From Castanea sativa (lineage: Eukaryota; Streptophyta; Magnoliopsida; Fagales; Fagaceae), in contig NC_134015.1 in the NCBI RefSeq assembly GCF_040712315.1, positions 45,715,464 through 45,779,463 on the forward strand: a DNA stretch of 64,000 nucleotides, read 5' to 3'. A program made the position numbers and the translations under genes. Below, one piece after another: positions 1 through 11,953 of this stretch. Positions within the stretch are counted from its first letter, which is position 1. Every line of letters begins with the position of its first letter. Under the pieces are notes generated by a model. That model had not been told where the DNA came from, did not search any database, and saw only the letters and a list, made by a program, of their open reading frames with translations.

Positions 1-1108
1 TAAATTTCACAACTAAAAAAAAAAAAGAAAAAAAAGGAAGGAGGTTATGTGAGAATTTTGAAGAGATTCTCCTCAAACTAGAAACTTTGTCGATAGAATA
101 GATTATCATTTGTCTTTTTCTTTCAAGAAATATTTATTTTGCATAAAGAAAAAGTTGAAAAATAACGCGGCTACCTGAATTTGATCAGCGAGATTGACGA
201 CAAAAGAATTAGGCACAGGGTCAACAGGTACCCATTTCTCATCTTTGATCACTTGGAGGCCAGTCACCCCCTCTGACTGCAATAGTACAGTGAGTGCAAC
301 AATATCATTATGAGCAGGCATCCCCATTGTGAGCTCTGGGTCTGGACATGGTGGATAATAATTTGCTTGTGAATAAAGGGAAGCCCTCTCACCTATCTTC
401 TTCTTTAAACAATCCTTCTCTAGACCAAGCCCTTGGGATATCAAGCTCAAAAGTCTATCCATCAAAACTCCAATCTCCTTTGCATACTCAGCAAAAACTT
501 CTCTGTAACAACCAAACAAAAATATGCATGATTTAATAGTGTTATTGAGCTAGTGTAATCAGTCAATCACAGGCTAAATTTGGAATCCAAGAGAGGAAAA
601 ACAGAAAAGGATGCAGTGTGAGGTAGAGATACCGATACTGAGGAGGATTTGTGGGTAAGAAATGAGTGAAATCTTCTATAGGATGCCAAGGGTGAGAGAA
701 GGTCTCACTCCACATTATGACCTTTCCAAGGCCTTCATACTTTTGGTAATAGTTGAACACTTTTACTTGCTTGGTATGATCTTTTGTAAGATATTGCGCC
801 CTTTCCTCATGAGGCAACTGGAAGAACTCTGTCACCACAGCCAACACTTTTTGGGATAATTCCTTGGGAACTCCATGGTTGATAATCTGAAAGAAACCAT
901 ATTCTTCACAAGCTTGTGATATCTTTGAAACTAACGGGGATGACCCTTGACCCTCATCAATTTGATTATCATTTAAGTCGATTGTGGGGATTGAATCCGA
1001 AGGAAATACCTTTGAGAGGGTAGGCCTTTTGAATTCTGGAAGAATGAAATCAGGAGAGAGGGAGAGAGGTGTGTTATTGGCTAATTGAAAGGGTACTGTC
1101 ATCTCCAT
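1..1108 (-). CDS. 2-oxoglutarate/Fe(II)-dependent dioxygenase (partial, C-terminus beyond window)
   Basis: This is a soluble 2OG-Fe(II) oxygenase of the plant specialised-metabolism group, nearest by eye to DMR6-like or 2ODD19-like proteins; its substrate cannot be told. Exon 1 is 633-1108 and exon 2 is 175-502, both on minus. The donor at 632 (TATCG|GT) and acceptor at 503 (CAG) restore the frame through YREVF. Exon 2 ends in phase 0 at 175 before a GT. Together they give 268 codons, against about 340-360 for the family. The N-terminal DIOX_N part reads IPTIDLNDN and EEYGFFQIINHGVP. The jelly-roll core shows NYYPPCPDP and AHNDIVALTVLLQ, whose H-x-D provides two of the three iron ligands. The distal His and the R-x-S motif that binds 2OG must lie in an exon left of the window. 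The start is ATG at 1108: the open frame continues upstream, but its only candidate is TTG at 1156. The same ATG is kept in the copied fragment at 45820-45822. Confidence 0.88.
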
Positions 1109-1222
1109 GAAAAGATAAGAGAGGAGCTCTGGTTGAAGCAACAATGAGTTGCTCAAGATATTGTGTTTTTTGAGATGTGTGTGTGAACAGAAAGATATGT
1201 GGACCAGAAGAAATTGATTTTC

Positions 1223-1230
1223 TTATTATA
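1223..1230 (-). promoter_or_regulatory. Likely TATA box of the dioxygenase gene
   Basis: The minus strand reads TATAATAA here, about 115 bases upstream of the ATG at 1108. A CA-rich leader without an upstream ATG lies between. The position suits a plant core promoter, but the motif is common in AT-rich DNA. Confidence 0.4.
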
Positions 1231-1812
1231 GTAATGATATGACTTCAGTTAAAAGTTTCCTTTGTCACATTTTTTCTTCATGGTGTTTAAGAGTCCCATT
1301 AATTTTAACATTAGACTTCCACTGGTAGAATCTTGAAATCGGATGCTCATTAAAATATCATAAATAACGATACTATACAAAGGAGAGTTCTCGCTTGGAA
1401 TATCATTCCATTGGCAACAAATGACATCTAAGTCAATGGTTTTTCATTTCAAGGAGTTCATCATTTTGGCACGATATTGGTAGTAAGGCCTTTGTTTTAA
1501 GTTTTATATCCTCTAATTTATAAACTGCTGCTTGATCATGAAAATTTCTTCCTAGACAATATTAGGATGTACCAACCAATTGAGTTACAATTTGGTGCTA
1601 CACCATCAAAATTTTTCTTATTCAATAGTTTTTTGATACAATAATATACTATGTATGATGAATCAATATGTGGTATCTAGCTGCTTTTTTTTTTGGAGAA
1701 ACAATATGTGGTATCTACTTAATATATAATTTTGCTTCGCGAAAAAAAAGGGATTACTATGTTACATTTAGATTTTTTTTTGTTCTTATTTATTTATTTA
1801 TTTATTTTTGAG
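1231..1812. other. AT-rich intergenic spacer
   Basis: Upstream side of the dioxygenase gene. It holds poly-T and poly-A runs and TTTA repeats near 1790-1810. I see no coding frame or repeat end. Confidence 0.5.
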
Positions 1813-1819
1813 TTAAAAG

Positions 1820-2045
1820 CAATGAAGATGTATATATTCATAATAACTACCTAACCAAATGGAGGAGTCCTTATTCTCCATTGCATATGCGGCCATCATA
1901 TGTGCCACATTATTACATTGTCTAGGAAGTGAACAAAAGAAAGCTTTTGAGAAAGAGGAAGCAAAGTTTTGGATATACTCTAGCAGATCATTATTTCCAA
2001 CGGACACTTCTCCTTCGCATTTAACAGAGTTATCTATTGGGAGTT
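1820..2045 (-). pseudogene. RNase H-like domain remnant (C-terminal end)
   Basis: The minus strand encodes about 70 residues that look like the end of a plant RNase H-type domain. An aliphatic DLLEYIQNFASSFSK helix is followed by the block PRQCNNVAHMMAAYAM and the ending SSIWLG. In the family this block reads roughly R-x-x-N-x-V-A-H-x-L-A, and the His is catalytic. There is no ATG and the upstream sequence soon meets stops, so this is a scrap. Such domains end many non-LTR retrotransposons and related host-like genes. The parent type cannot be decided from this piece. Confidence 0.55.
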
Positions 2046-2574
2046 TGAACGTTCAATTTGAAAACTTTGTTGGTTCAGTGTTTGACACAATTTCAAGCCT
2101 TTGATCATTCTAATTTTCCATATGTATAACGTGCAATATGAGTTCTTCAAATCAACTAAGTTAGTCTCTCGTTATGATATATGTAGATACCATTTTGCAA
2201 CCAAAAGAAAAATTTTAATCTTTCCAAGTGTAGGGGCATGACTATATTTTTACAAGACCAAGTGCTAAATGGTCATTTCATGAAACTAAAAGGATCGAGA
2301 ATTGTCCTGTAAAATGATTAAAATCATAGTGGTAATTTATCGTCCCAAAATTAGAGCTCCAATTAGATAGACAATAGAACATCAAATTTTAACAGTGGAG
2401 AAAGAAAAAAAAATTTGTTTGAATGCACATGGTGAAACAAAGAAATGGGATGCTTCATGTCTCTAAAAAGAAATTATGAATTTTGTCTTAAGAACGTGTG
2501 TTCTCACAATACGATATGTGATTGCCCAAAGTACTAAGGTTTTGATCGTGTAAGATGCTAGGATTTCACTTTGG
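2046..2574. other. Spacer without recognisable features
   Basis: AT-rich sequence between the RNase H remnant and the degenerate LTR. No convincing open frame or repeat was seen. Confidence 0.45.
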
Positions 2575-2940
2575 TATACATTAAAGCAACCAACATTTTA
2601 TATTTGAGTTCATCATCCTCTTAGGATTGAGAGTCTATGAAAATAGTAGTTAGTAAGGTTTATTTGTTCAGGTGAAAATAGTTATTTGAACAATAAATCT
2701 TACAATAGTCCAATTCAGTGTACCTTACACAATTAAGACAAACCAGCATATCAATAAGAAATCTTCACTTCCATAATTAAAATAGTTCACCAGGACTGAT
2801 ATATTATAATCTTCACAAATGAAATGCAAATTTACAAAGAGCTTGTGATTTAGAGTTTTTTATGAGAATTTCATTCTCATACTTAAATTACATAAAATAT
2901 GTCTTACGGACTACAATATAATTAATAATCCAGATATTCA
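2575..2940 (-). repeat. Degenerate LTR fragment of family B
   Basis: The stretch aligns by eye with the inner part of the reverse-oriented family B LTR at about 29230-29600. Shared landmarks in order are a block on AAAGCAACC, CTCTTAGGATT, the AACATACCAA-like region, ACAAAGA-CTTGTGATTTA and a final AAATTACATAAA. Many substitutions and small gaps make it the oldest B copy here. Neither LTR end is present. Confidence 0.6.
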
Positions 2941-3039
2941 TGCAAAAAGTAATCTAAAAAAAATAATTTTTTTAGGGAAAATTATAGTAAACCCACTTGT
3001 GCTTTGGTCCGTTTTCACTTTGCTTGCATGTGGTTTAAA

Positions 3040-3205
3040 ACTGAACACTTTGCCCAGCTGAGCTTTGCTCTTCGTTACCCACCTCACCCTCAGACGTTAG
3101 GAAAAAAACATTTTTAATACAAATCAGAACATAACATGGATCAAACCACGAACCCTTTGAAATCTTTCCTCATGAGCCCTAGAATCATGAAAATCTCCAC
3201 CTGCA
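3040..3205. repeat. Left terminal inverted repeat of the MULE
   Basis: Its reverse complement matches 8325-8487 with substitutions and small gaps. The best blocks are GATTCTAGGGCTC-TGAGG, GATTTCAAAGGGTTC and GAGGGTGAG-TGG. Similarity weakens towards the outer end. Confidence 0.75.
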
Positions 3206-3688
3206 TTTGATATTGAAATTGTGCTGCAAGAATAAACCGAGATGAGCAACAAGTTGTTTGAGGGACTCAAATCCTGGTAATAAATCAGTCACTTTTTGGG
3301 TTTTCGAACTATTTTTATTCGGGTTTGTTTGGGCTTTATAATTTTTTGAGTAATCAGTCAATGTTACATGTAATTTACTAAGAATATTGGTTTTGTTTGT
3401 TGATGTTTATGAAAAATGTGACCACCTGTGGTTTGGGTTTGTGTTTGTTTATGGGCATTTTGCCTGTCGTGGTCATTGTATCTCACTGTGGACCCTACGA
3501 ATTTGTTGGGTTTTAATTTTAGTTTTTGCATGTACTTATTAGTAAAATAGAAACAAAAGCAAAGCAGAAAATGTTTTCCCTTTGATGTGTGTGTTGCCTC
3601 CCAAAAGCGAAACAGAAACATACAAGTGTTTATTCTTTATGTGTTTGTTGTTTACAATTCTTTAATTGTCTACGAGTAAAATGGTAAT

Positions 3689-6600
3689 TTGTTATTGCCG
3701 ATGGATGTTGAGGAAGTGAAATTTGAGGTTCATTATGGGAGTACTTTTCTGTGGAACCCAAGTTTAGAATACTTTGGTGGGAAAGTTGAAATAGTGTATA
3801 AGGATCCTGATAGGTTTAGTTATTTTGAAATAGAAGGTATATGTGAGGAATTGGGGATTGCTGAATTGTCTAGGTTTCATTATTTAGCTCCTGGGGGAAA
3901 CTTGGAGTAAGACTTAAGGCTCATACATGATGCAGATATGGTGCCTATGTGTAAGCTTCATGAAGGAGGGTCAAGAGACACCATCATACTGCACGTGGAA
4001 AATGGTCATGCTCCGCTAGTAGTTGAAGTTCCTAAAGGGTTTGGTGGAGGGATAGATGGAGGGGTTGGTCAAGGGGTTAGTGGAGGGGTTGTTAGAGGGG
4101 GTGATGCTAGTGTGGGGGTAGAAGAGGAGTTTGATTGGTTGAATGAAGGTCTGGAAGGAGAAGACTTTGGTGATGATGTTTTGGCGAGTCTTCTCCACCT
4201 CTTAGTGATCCACTTAAGCCTAACAATGATCCACCTTAACCAACCATTGATACACCTTAGCCAAACACAGATACACCTTAACCAAGCACTGTTCCACCTC
4301 TGAACATAAATTTAGATGAGGAGTGGGTTGAACTAGCTCTAGAGGATGATATTGCAAGTATGGATGGTTTTGATGATGAGTAGAGGGTTGGCGACCCAGA
4401 ATTCAATAAGAGGGTTGATATGACAAATGTTTAGTTGGTAAAAGGGATGAAATTTCCAAACTCCAAGGTTTTTAGGAAGGCTTTGAAGGAGTATGTGAAT
4501 TAGCATCACATTGATATCAAGTGGAAGTTGAATGAGAAGAAGAAGAATTTTGTACATTGTAAGAATAATTGTGGATGGAGATATTATGCCTTAATGGTGA
4601 TTAGAGAGTGCACATTTGAGATCAAGACACTTAATCTTGAGTGTACCTGCCCCCTATCATTTCAAAATGGGCAAGTTACATCAGCGTATGTGGCAAATAG
4701 GTATTTGGAAGATTTTAGTAAAAATCCTAATTAGGAGGTCTCAGGTGTTAAGCACCATGTTATGCAGCAGATTTCAATTGGTTTAAGACTTAGTCAAGTG
4801 TATAGATCAAGAAAGGCAGCTAGGGGTTTGATCACTAGGAATGAAGAGTCTCAGTATGACCTACTAAGAGATTATGCAGAAATGATAAGGAGGACAGATG
4901 TTGGAAGCAAGGTGATACTGCAAATAGAGATGGAAGATGAGAATGCACAACCCAAGTTTAAAAGGATGTACATTAGGTACAATGCTCATAAACTTGGGTT
5001 TCTAGGTGATTGTAGACCATTTGTTAGGCCGGATAGATGCCACTTAAAGGGTAGGTTTGGTGGGCAATTACTATCTATCATTTCCAAGGATGGAAATGGC
5101 AATATATTCCTAGTGTCAGTGGTTATGGTTGAGCAAGAGAACAAGGATAGCTGGATCTGGTTCTCAGAGCAGTTTGTAGATGACATTGGCAGGCTAGATG
5201 ATCTTAATCTGGTATTAATCTGTGATTACATATTGAATGCTTACTTGCTAACTTGCTTACTTTCATGCAATACTCAGGGCCTTATTCCTGCAATGGAGAC
5301 TCTATTCCTAGCTGTAAAGCACAAGTATTGTGTGAAACACATATACAACAACTTCAAGGTTAACCATAAGGGCATGGAGTTGAAGAGTGTACTGTGGAGG
5401 TGTGCTGGCACAACATCAGTTAAGGAATTTGAGAAGGAGATGCAGTATCTTAAGAGTTTGGATGAAGAAGTTTGGAAATATCTTGCAGATATAGATCCTG
5501 CATAGTGGACCGGATCCCACTTTTCTCCTAGGGCTTTGAAAGATTGTCTTGTAAACAATTTGAGTGAGAGTTTCAACTCTATGATTGTAAAGGCTAGAGA
5601 TAAGCCAATATTATCAATGCTGGAATGGATTACGGTTAGGCTTATGAGCAGACTATACATAAAGAGGATTGTCATAGAAAGGTATGGTGGCAAGTTGTGT
5701 CCAGGCACATAGGACAAGTTGGAGAAGATGAAAGTAGAGTTTAAGGGCTTTTGTATTATGCCTTGGGAGGTTTGTGTATGAAGTTGACAATGAGAGGGAG
5801 AGGCATGTGGTGGACTTGGTAAGGAAGACATGTAGTTGTAGAGTATGAGACTTGACAAGAATCCCCTGCAAGCATGGAATTGCAGTCATTTTTATGAATT
5901 GTGAGAAACTAGAGGATTACACCCATCCATGCTACTACAAAGTTACTTATGTGAAGACATACAAGAAACCCATACCTCCCATGCCTAGCCAGTCTGAGTG
6001 GATCTCACGTGGCCAACCTGCTTTTATTGCACCTACTATTTATAAGCCACCAGGCAGGCTACCTATTAAAAGGAAGAGGGATGCTAATGAGCCAAGGAAC
6101 CCTTATAGGTTGTCAAGAGCAACCAAGCCAGTCAAGTGTGGGAGGTGTCAAAAGGAAGGGCACAATGCAAAGGGATGCAAGGCCAATGTCATTGGTGAGA
6201 CACCATGGGAGACGAAGAAGAGAGTGCAAAAAGGCAAATATTCATCCTAAGCCCTATGAAGCCAAGGATCCCAGGCCCAATATTTATCCCAAGCCCCATC
6301 CTCATCTCAATTCTTAGCATCATCTCAGCCCCCACCAACTCATCAGCCTTATACTATGGCCTCATCCAACCAAACAGCAGGGTCATAGCCACCAGGCCAA
6401 AATCTATGGTCACAACAACCAACTCAGTGGTACTCTACAGACTTTAGGTACATAGTTAGAGGAGCTCATTGCTTCTCTTCAAGCTAGCCAACACCACACA
6501 CCCCTATAGAAACATGGGACACTAGAGCACCATCATCACATGTACTGTAGTTTTATGTTTGATATTTTATTCATAAATTTGTGATACTGGTAGCTAACAT

Positions 6601-6780
6601 CTAAATTCTTGTACTTTGTAGCCTACAAGACCACTTGCTACCAGAGGAGCTGCTTTCAGAGGAAGGAGTAATGCAACAAGGACATAGAAATGTAACACAA
6701 GAGGTGGAAAGGGCAACATGGGAGGAGAGGCAAGGGTAGTAAATGAAGCTTATGTGAAGAAGATTGTTGCTATGTATATT
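3689..6780 (+). pseudogene. MuDR-family transposase pseudogene (PB1-like, MULE, SWIM, zinc knuckle)
   Basis: The transposase would cut and join MULE ends through a DDE/RNase H-fold core. Domains in order: a PB1-like N-terminus (3689-3910, ...FEVHYGSTFLWNP); an acidic and glycine-rich linker; a Mutator DNA-binding region (4440-4720, FVHCKNNCGWRYYA with its Cys residues); and the MULE core (4760-5500, with RPDRCHLKG and KHKYCVKHIYNNFK). A SWIM finger follows at 5830-5890 (CSCRV-stop-DLTRIPCKHG). Next is a CCHC knuckle at 6137-6180 (CGRCQKEGHNAKGC). A Gly/Arg-rich tail is probably split by an intron near 6545-6620. At least six in-frame stops interrupt it, including TGG to TAG at 4733, CAG to TAG at 5504 and 5711, and TGG to TGA in the SWIM finger. 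Frameshifts also occur near 4280 and 5745. It cannot make an active protein. Confidence 0.88.
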
Positions 6781-7619
6781 TAGTGTTAGGGTTATATGAT
6801 TAGGTGTTAGGGTTATATATATATTGTAAACAATGGCAGGGCAGGCAATTGTTGCTTATATATGCTGTCAAAACATCTGTTGGGGTTTGTGTTATCTTTG
6901 TAAGTTTTGTAAACAAGGGCCGGTGCAAATGTTTTGTGGTTGTTGTACCAAAGGCCTTATATTGATTGGTGGTTGATGAAAGATAATATTCATTGCCACT
7001 TTATATGTGTATACAATTTCCCAACTTAATGACAGGTGTTCAAAATTATTATTTTGATTAGTTGTTGTCATGTGGTTGATTATTGCAGTTGAACACAACA
7101 GGTTTATGTGTGTATATATTGAATACAACAGGTGAATGCGTTGAATATAGCAAGTTTATGTGTGCATTTGTTGTCTTTTCTTGCAAGTTGACAAATGGTT
7201 GTCATGCACTTTCAACACAAACACTCTAAACAATGCACTATAAACAATTCACTTTCAACACAATTATCTTCACACAATGCATTTTTTGCACAAACATCAG
7301 ACACAATTCTGCACTTTAAACAAGTTACAGCATCCAACAAAACCACAAGACACAAGTTGCCAATTCACTTTAAACAAAAACACCAACAACATCTAACATA
7401 AATAACACTTTTTCTTAAAAAAGCTTGGCTTCAAGCCAACAGAATCTGAAATAGTTCTATTACAATACAAAGTGGCGTCAAGCCAACATTGGCCAATTGA
7501 GGACCTACTTATACGTTACAACCCATCAGGCAGACTCAATCTCATCATTCCAACATTCTCACTTGAGCTAAAACAGGAAAACAACATAACCAAAAAAAAA
7601 AAGATCATGATAGAATTAG

Positions 7620-8110
7620 TGAAATTCTGCACTTTCTCTCTTGCTCTAAAGCTCTCACTACTATCTCCTTGGCTTTAACAGAGGAAGCTTGAAACTTTCT
7701 CTCCCTCTTTGTAGCTTTTGCTACCATTTCTTAAGCAATTTTTTCCATTTGGGTAGCTTCTGCTGCTGTCTGGGTAGCTATTCTTTCCCTTTCATTTTCA
7801 AGTTAAAGCTCACTCCGTAATAAATCCAGCTTTTGTTGCACCAAATGGGCAGCTTCGTTCCCACGTATACAAGTAGGATTATCAATCCAATGAAACAAAG
7901 GGCACTTGGGACCAACCTGTTCATAAATTGAATTGAACATATCACATTCCAATCTCACTTGAGTCAACTAGATTAACTAAAAACTATACTTACCTTATAT
8001 CAACTACATCCCAAAAACTTTCTCCCAAAATTATCCATTGTCAAACTTGTTCTCAGCACATAAGTCACATATGTACACATATGCCCACTTGAACTTGAGT
8101 AATTTTTATA
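7620..8110 (-). pseudogene. GRF-type zinc-finger pseudogene antisense inside the MULE
   Basis: On minus, the exon ending at 7994 encodes RTSLTMDNFGRKFLGCS-stop-YK, the heart of a GRF zinc finger (family: RTSW-T-x-NPGRRF-x-GC). A donor at 7993 (AAG|GTAAG) and an acceptor at 7917 (ACAG|G) remove a 77-base intron. The next exon gives VGPKCPLFHWIDNPTC, the second half of the finger with its two Cys, and then RGNEAAHLVQQKLDLLRSEL and a charged, coiled-coil-like tail. Stops sit in the finger (probably TGG to TGA) and three times in the tail. GRF fingers bind single-stranded nucleic acid in other proteins. Here it could be a second MULE gene or a captured host gene. The N-terminal Cys pair is unclear. 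Confidence 0.68.
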
Positions 8111-8324
8111 CAAAGAAGACATCGCTTATCAACTTCTGCCCAAATTTCTTATGAATAAAAGCTACCATCAAAAGGTGAAAACCCAAAACACATAAAGCAG
8201 AAATTTCATACCTGGCTTGCTGTATCTTCGAATATTCAATGCCTCAAGACAACCCAAAGTCAGAATTTATGGGAACATGAAATTTTTATGTAACATGGTC
8301 AGAAAAATCAAAACCCTAGCTCAA

Positions 8325-8487
8325 TGCAAGGATTTTTTCGTGATTCTAGGGCTCGTGAGGCAAGATTTCAAAGGGTTCCTATTTTGATTCGTGTATTGTT
8401 GTGATTTGTATTAAAAGGTGTTTTTCTAACGTTTGAGGGTGAGATGGCTGCAAGCGGATTGAAGCTCAGGTGAATAAATGTAAAACA
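8325..8487. repeat. Right terminal inverted repeat of the MULE
   Basis: Partner of 3040-3205 in inverse orientation. The outer 30-40 bases are poorly matched, suggesting decay or truncation of this end. Confidence 0.75.
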
Positions 8488-8819
8488 CCCCCAATTTAAA
8501 AAATAAGAAATAAAAAAACTAAGAGAACTCTTAAATTTAGCATTCTTTCCCCTCATTTTCATCTTATTTTTCCTAGCCAAACTTTTCTCTATATTACTAC
8601 ACCACTTCAAACACATGTTCAATAAATAAAAAAAATAAAATTACAATTACAACTTATCTCTAAAGTTTATTATTTTTATTTGCTTGAAAAATAAAATATA
8701 TATATTTTCAAATTATAACAAATGTAAATTATTAACTTTTACAAAAAGAAATAGAAGATAATGTCATATAATTGGGTTTTAGGGCAATCCTGATAGCAAG
8801 AACATTGTATTGTAGTCGA

Positions 8820-8998
8820 CATGCAAGCCCAAAGTGATTATTATGAGTTTATGGCCACTAAAAAAAAGGCACCTATACCAGGCAGACGAGGACCACATTC
8901 ATAATGTTGCAACTCAAAAGCTTCCTCTAGGACCTCCACCCTTCTCCTCACCCCTTGTTGCCTGTATAATTTATCCATAAGCTCCTTGTAATTATAGT
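8820..8998 (-). other. Coding-like segment of unknown identity, split by a solo LTR
   Basis: The minus strand reads YKELMDKLYRQQGVRRR, then a basic-acidic helix-like stretch and HYECGPRLPGIG before a stop. The A-family solo LTR at 8999-10003 interrupts it, and its upstream sequence resumes right of 10008. I do not recognise the protein. It may be a transposon accessory gene or a chance frame. Confidence 0.25.
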
Positions 8999-10003
8999 TG
9001 TTAGGACATATGTGATTCAATGTTAGGAACATATGTCACTATTTCATGTAATTGGCTAATCCTTTGACAAAACACACTTTACTTGTAATTGGGTAGATCT
9101 AGGATGTGTTTAATACTTCAAGAAACCTTGTTTCAAGTTCTAGTGTTAAAACCATGCAAGTCTGTCCAAGATTCAAGTGTGAAAAATGTTGTTCATTAAA
9201 GCTCGACAGCTTGTATCTATGAAGAATTAAAAGAGTTGTTTCAGCCCGCAGCTTGACAGCTAAGGTATCTGTTGAGGTTTATGAAACTTAGAATTTCTAG
9301 TTTGTTTTTCATTCAATACGTGATTGTATGTTTGAACTTTCTTTTCTCACAACCCTAGACATATAAAAGGATTATTTTAAGAGCCGTAAAAGGTTGCACA
9401 ACCAAGACACAAGTTGCACAAGTGTTAAGCAAAGTTTGTTCATGCAAATTGTGTCTGGAGACAGAATTTGCCCTAATTCATCTTTCTTGTGAAGAAGCTG
9501 TTGTATTTATGCACCATAGGGTTTTGTAACTAAGGAGCTTCTCAATCTTCATTGTGTGATGAACTGAAGAATTTTGCAGCCAACAATCTTCTCTAGTTAG
9601 TGATTGAAGTTGTATACTGAGATCCGCACAATTGGTTAGTCACGTATTGGGAGCTGTGCATTGAAATGAGAGATTTTCATTACAGAACAAGTCCAATTGA
9701 GTATTGAGGTAAGGGTTCAACTGTAGGTTGGTATAAGCTATTGAGATGCCTTTACTTGTAACCGCTTGTTGTGATAATAGTGAATTCTCGGGAGTAGTGA
9801 CCTTAAAATCACCCGGTGAGGTTTTTGTCTCGGATGTTTTTCCCCATTCGTAAACAAATCACTGTGTCAATTTATTTTCCGCTGCATACTTTAATTAATT
9901 GGTGATTTGTTTGTGCTACCACGTATTTACATGTTAATTTGATTAATTAATAAACTTGGCTAATTAATTCATCACAAGGGGTCGATGCATTTTTGGCCTA
10001 TCA
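8999..10003 (+). mobile_element. Solo LTR, family A
   Basis: This 1005-bp LTR starts TGTTAGGACATATG and ends GGCCTATCA. It is flanked by the perfect 5-bp duplication ATAGT (8994-8998 and 10004-10008). It carries a TATA box (ATATAAAAGG at 9361) and, 84 bp upstream of it, the CTCGACAG/CTTGACAG-type repeats typical of this family (9208-9277). A solo LTR arises by recombination between the two LTRs of an inserted element. It lies in the opposite orientation to the other A copies here. Confidence 0.92.
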
Positions 10004-10008
10004 ATAGT

Positions 10009-10562
10009 TTTGTTACATTGGTGGGTGTCCCTTATTTATTAATTCCTCAATTGAACCAATCCCAATGTCATTATTTGGTGTATAGAACATTGGTAATGAA
10101 AGTCGGGGCAACTACTTGTTGGTTACAGACTTACAGCCCAGTGAAAAACACCCTTCCATTTCTCAAAACCAATACGAAGTGAAAACATGACCATTAAAAT
10201 TCAACAATATTCGTGTTCAATCTTCTATAGGATGCAAGTATTGAGACATAAACTTAAATGCAAGTATGTATAATTCGCATGAAACTTAAATGCAAGTATT
10301 GAGACATAAACTTACAATCATATGATGAAGATCCCCTTAGATTTTAAGATCTTTGAAAGTTCTCTGATGATATGTGCTCTAAACAAGCATATGGTTTATT
10401 CAAGGTGTCTTTCTTTTTTGAATGTGGCCTATATTTATGGGCAAGGGTGGCAATTATTTCGAGTGCATTAGTACCACAGTACAGGTGGTTATTTGCAGAA
10501 ATTAACTACCTCTTTTCCCTCGTAATGATAAGTGTCCCTACCTTCTTCCATGATGCATATAT
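10009..10562. other. Spacer with a short direct duplication
   Basis: A 24-base unit, TGCAAGTATTGAGACATAAA plus four more bases, occurs at 10233 and again at 10291. No gene was recognised. The left edge continues the sequence interrupted by the solo LTR. Confidence 0.4.
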
Positions 10563-11948
10563 TGTTAGGGTTTGTGCCCTAAAATCCAATTTATTGGCAT
10601 GTCATAAATAATTAGATTGTTTAATTATATGAGACTATTTATAAATGAACTAATGGGACATTATCATAGTCCATGAGATGCATTGTATGTGATTTATGTG
10701 ATTTAGTCACAAAAGATGTAAATCACAAGTTCCTTGTAAACTCAAAATGTAGTTCGTAGTCGGAGATGAAATTGAGCATTTCATCTGCGAAAACTATAAT
10801 ATATCAACTAAGATAATTTGTCTTGATCATGGAAGTGGAGACTTCTAGTTGGTATGTTGATATGTTTTAAGAGTTAAGACATATTGAACTGGACCGCTGT
10901 GAGATTTGTTATTCTCATAACGACTGTCAAATGAATAGTAAATCTCACGACTTCTATTTACATCAACTCTACATCCTGAGAGAATAATGGACTTGATCAT
11001 AAGATGTAGGTTGCTTTGATATATCAAGAGTGAGATCTATTAGTAACGGTCAAAACCTCAGTATGTTGGGCAGCCGCATTTAGTATTGATGGAACATATA
11101 TTCTCAAGATGGAATTCATAATATTTTAATGGAGATATAAAATATTCCCTGGAGATATAAAATATTCCCTTGAGATAAGTTTAATGGGTTTAGTTATTCA
11201 AAGTGTTGGGCCCAACCACTTTAGTAAGGAGTTACTAAAGTATATATATATATGAAATTGGATTTCATAAATATATGATGAATAACATAAAGGATTAAAC
11301 TGGGTACTCAAGGATTAAGATGTAGTAATCTTCAAAGTGGCAGTCTATATTCATGACTTTGTATTACTACGAATATTTTGATGAAGGGGTTGTATTTATA
11401 ATAAAGTCTTGGGATATAATTTATTAATAAGGCCTAGAGTGCAATTATATTTATATAGTGGTATTAAATATAATTAATGGTAACTTTGGACTTGTCAAGG
11501 GTTGATGAAAAAGCCCAAGGTCCATTGGAGCTAGTGTCTTATTGGTCCCATTCCAAGCCACACACTAAAGCCCAATTGGAAAGACCCAATAGGCTAGCCC
11601 AATTAGATAATCAGTTAGTTATAAAAGGGAGAAATATACAGAATTTTTTATAAGTGATATAAGAAGAAATGGTGTGCATGTGAGAGAGAGACACACTTTC
11701 ATTCTCCCTTTGAAAACTGACTGAGAGACTACACATCTTAGGCGTAAAGTGGAATTGGAGTGAAGATTAAAAGTATTACCAAGTACTTCAATCTTTGGTT
11801 TTGAATTTCATCACACCAAGGTATGCTATCTTGTTCTTAAATTCTGAAATTTACATAGTGTACGTTATCAATTATGAATGAAATAGATCCTTGTTTATTG
11901 CTTCGGCTATGTGTTTTGTATGAGATACAAAACCAGTTTTTACCAACA
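10563..11948 (+). mobile_element. Solo LTR, family B
   Basis: This 1386-bp LTR starts TGTTAGGGTTTGTGCCC and ends TTTTTACCAACA. It is flanked by TATAT at 10558-10562 and 11949-11953, a matching target duplication. It shows a clear promoter: TATAAAAG at 11620 preceded by several CCAAT/ATTGG boxes in the 110 bases upstream. It is the same family as the LTRs of B1 and B2, but it has lost its internal region. Confidence 0.9.
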
Positions 11949-11953
11949 TATAT

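Larger units (their letters stand above)
3040..8487 (+). mobile_element. Mutator-like element (MULE) with degenerate long TIRs
   Basis: A 5.4-kb DNA transposon is bounded by inverted repeats (3040-3205 and 8325-8487). It carries a MuDR-type transposase on plus and a GRF zinc-finger pseudogene on minus. The left end seems to reach further out, to the GGGAAAATTATAGTAAACCC-like sequence near 2970; the right partner of that outermost segment is lost or unrecognisable. No 9-bp target duplication could be confirmed. Both genes have stops and shifts, so the element is dead. Confidence 0.85.

Noticed and set aside
1109..1156. Longer N-terminus for the dioxygenase, starting at 1156
   Set aside because: The codon at 1156 is TTG. 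The ATG at 1108 is the first usable one and is the one kept in the copy at 45820.
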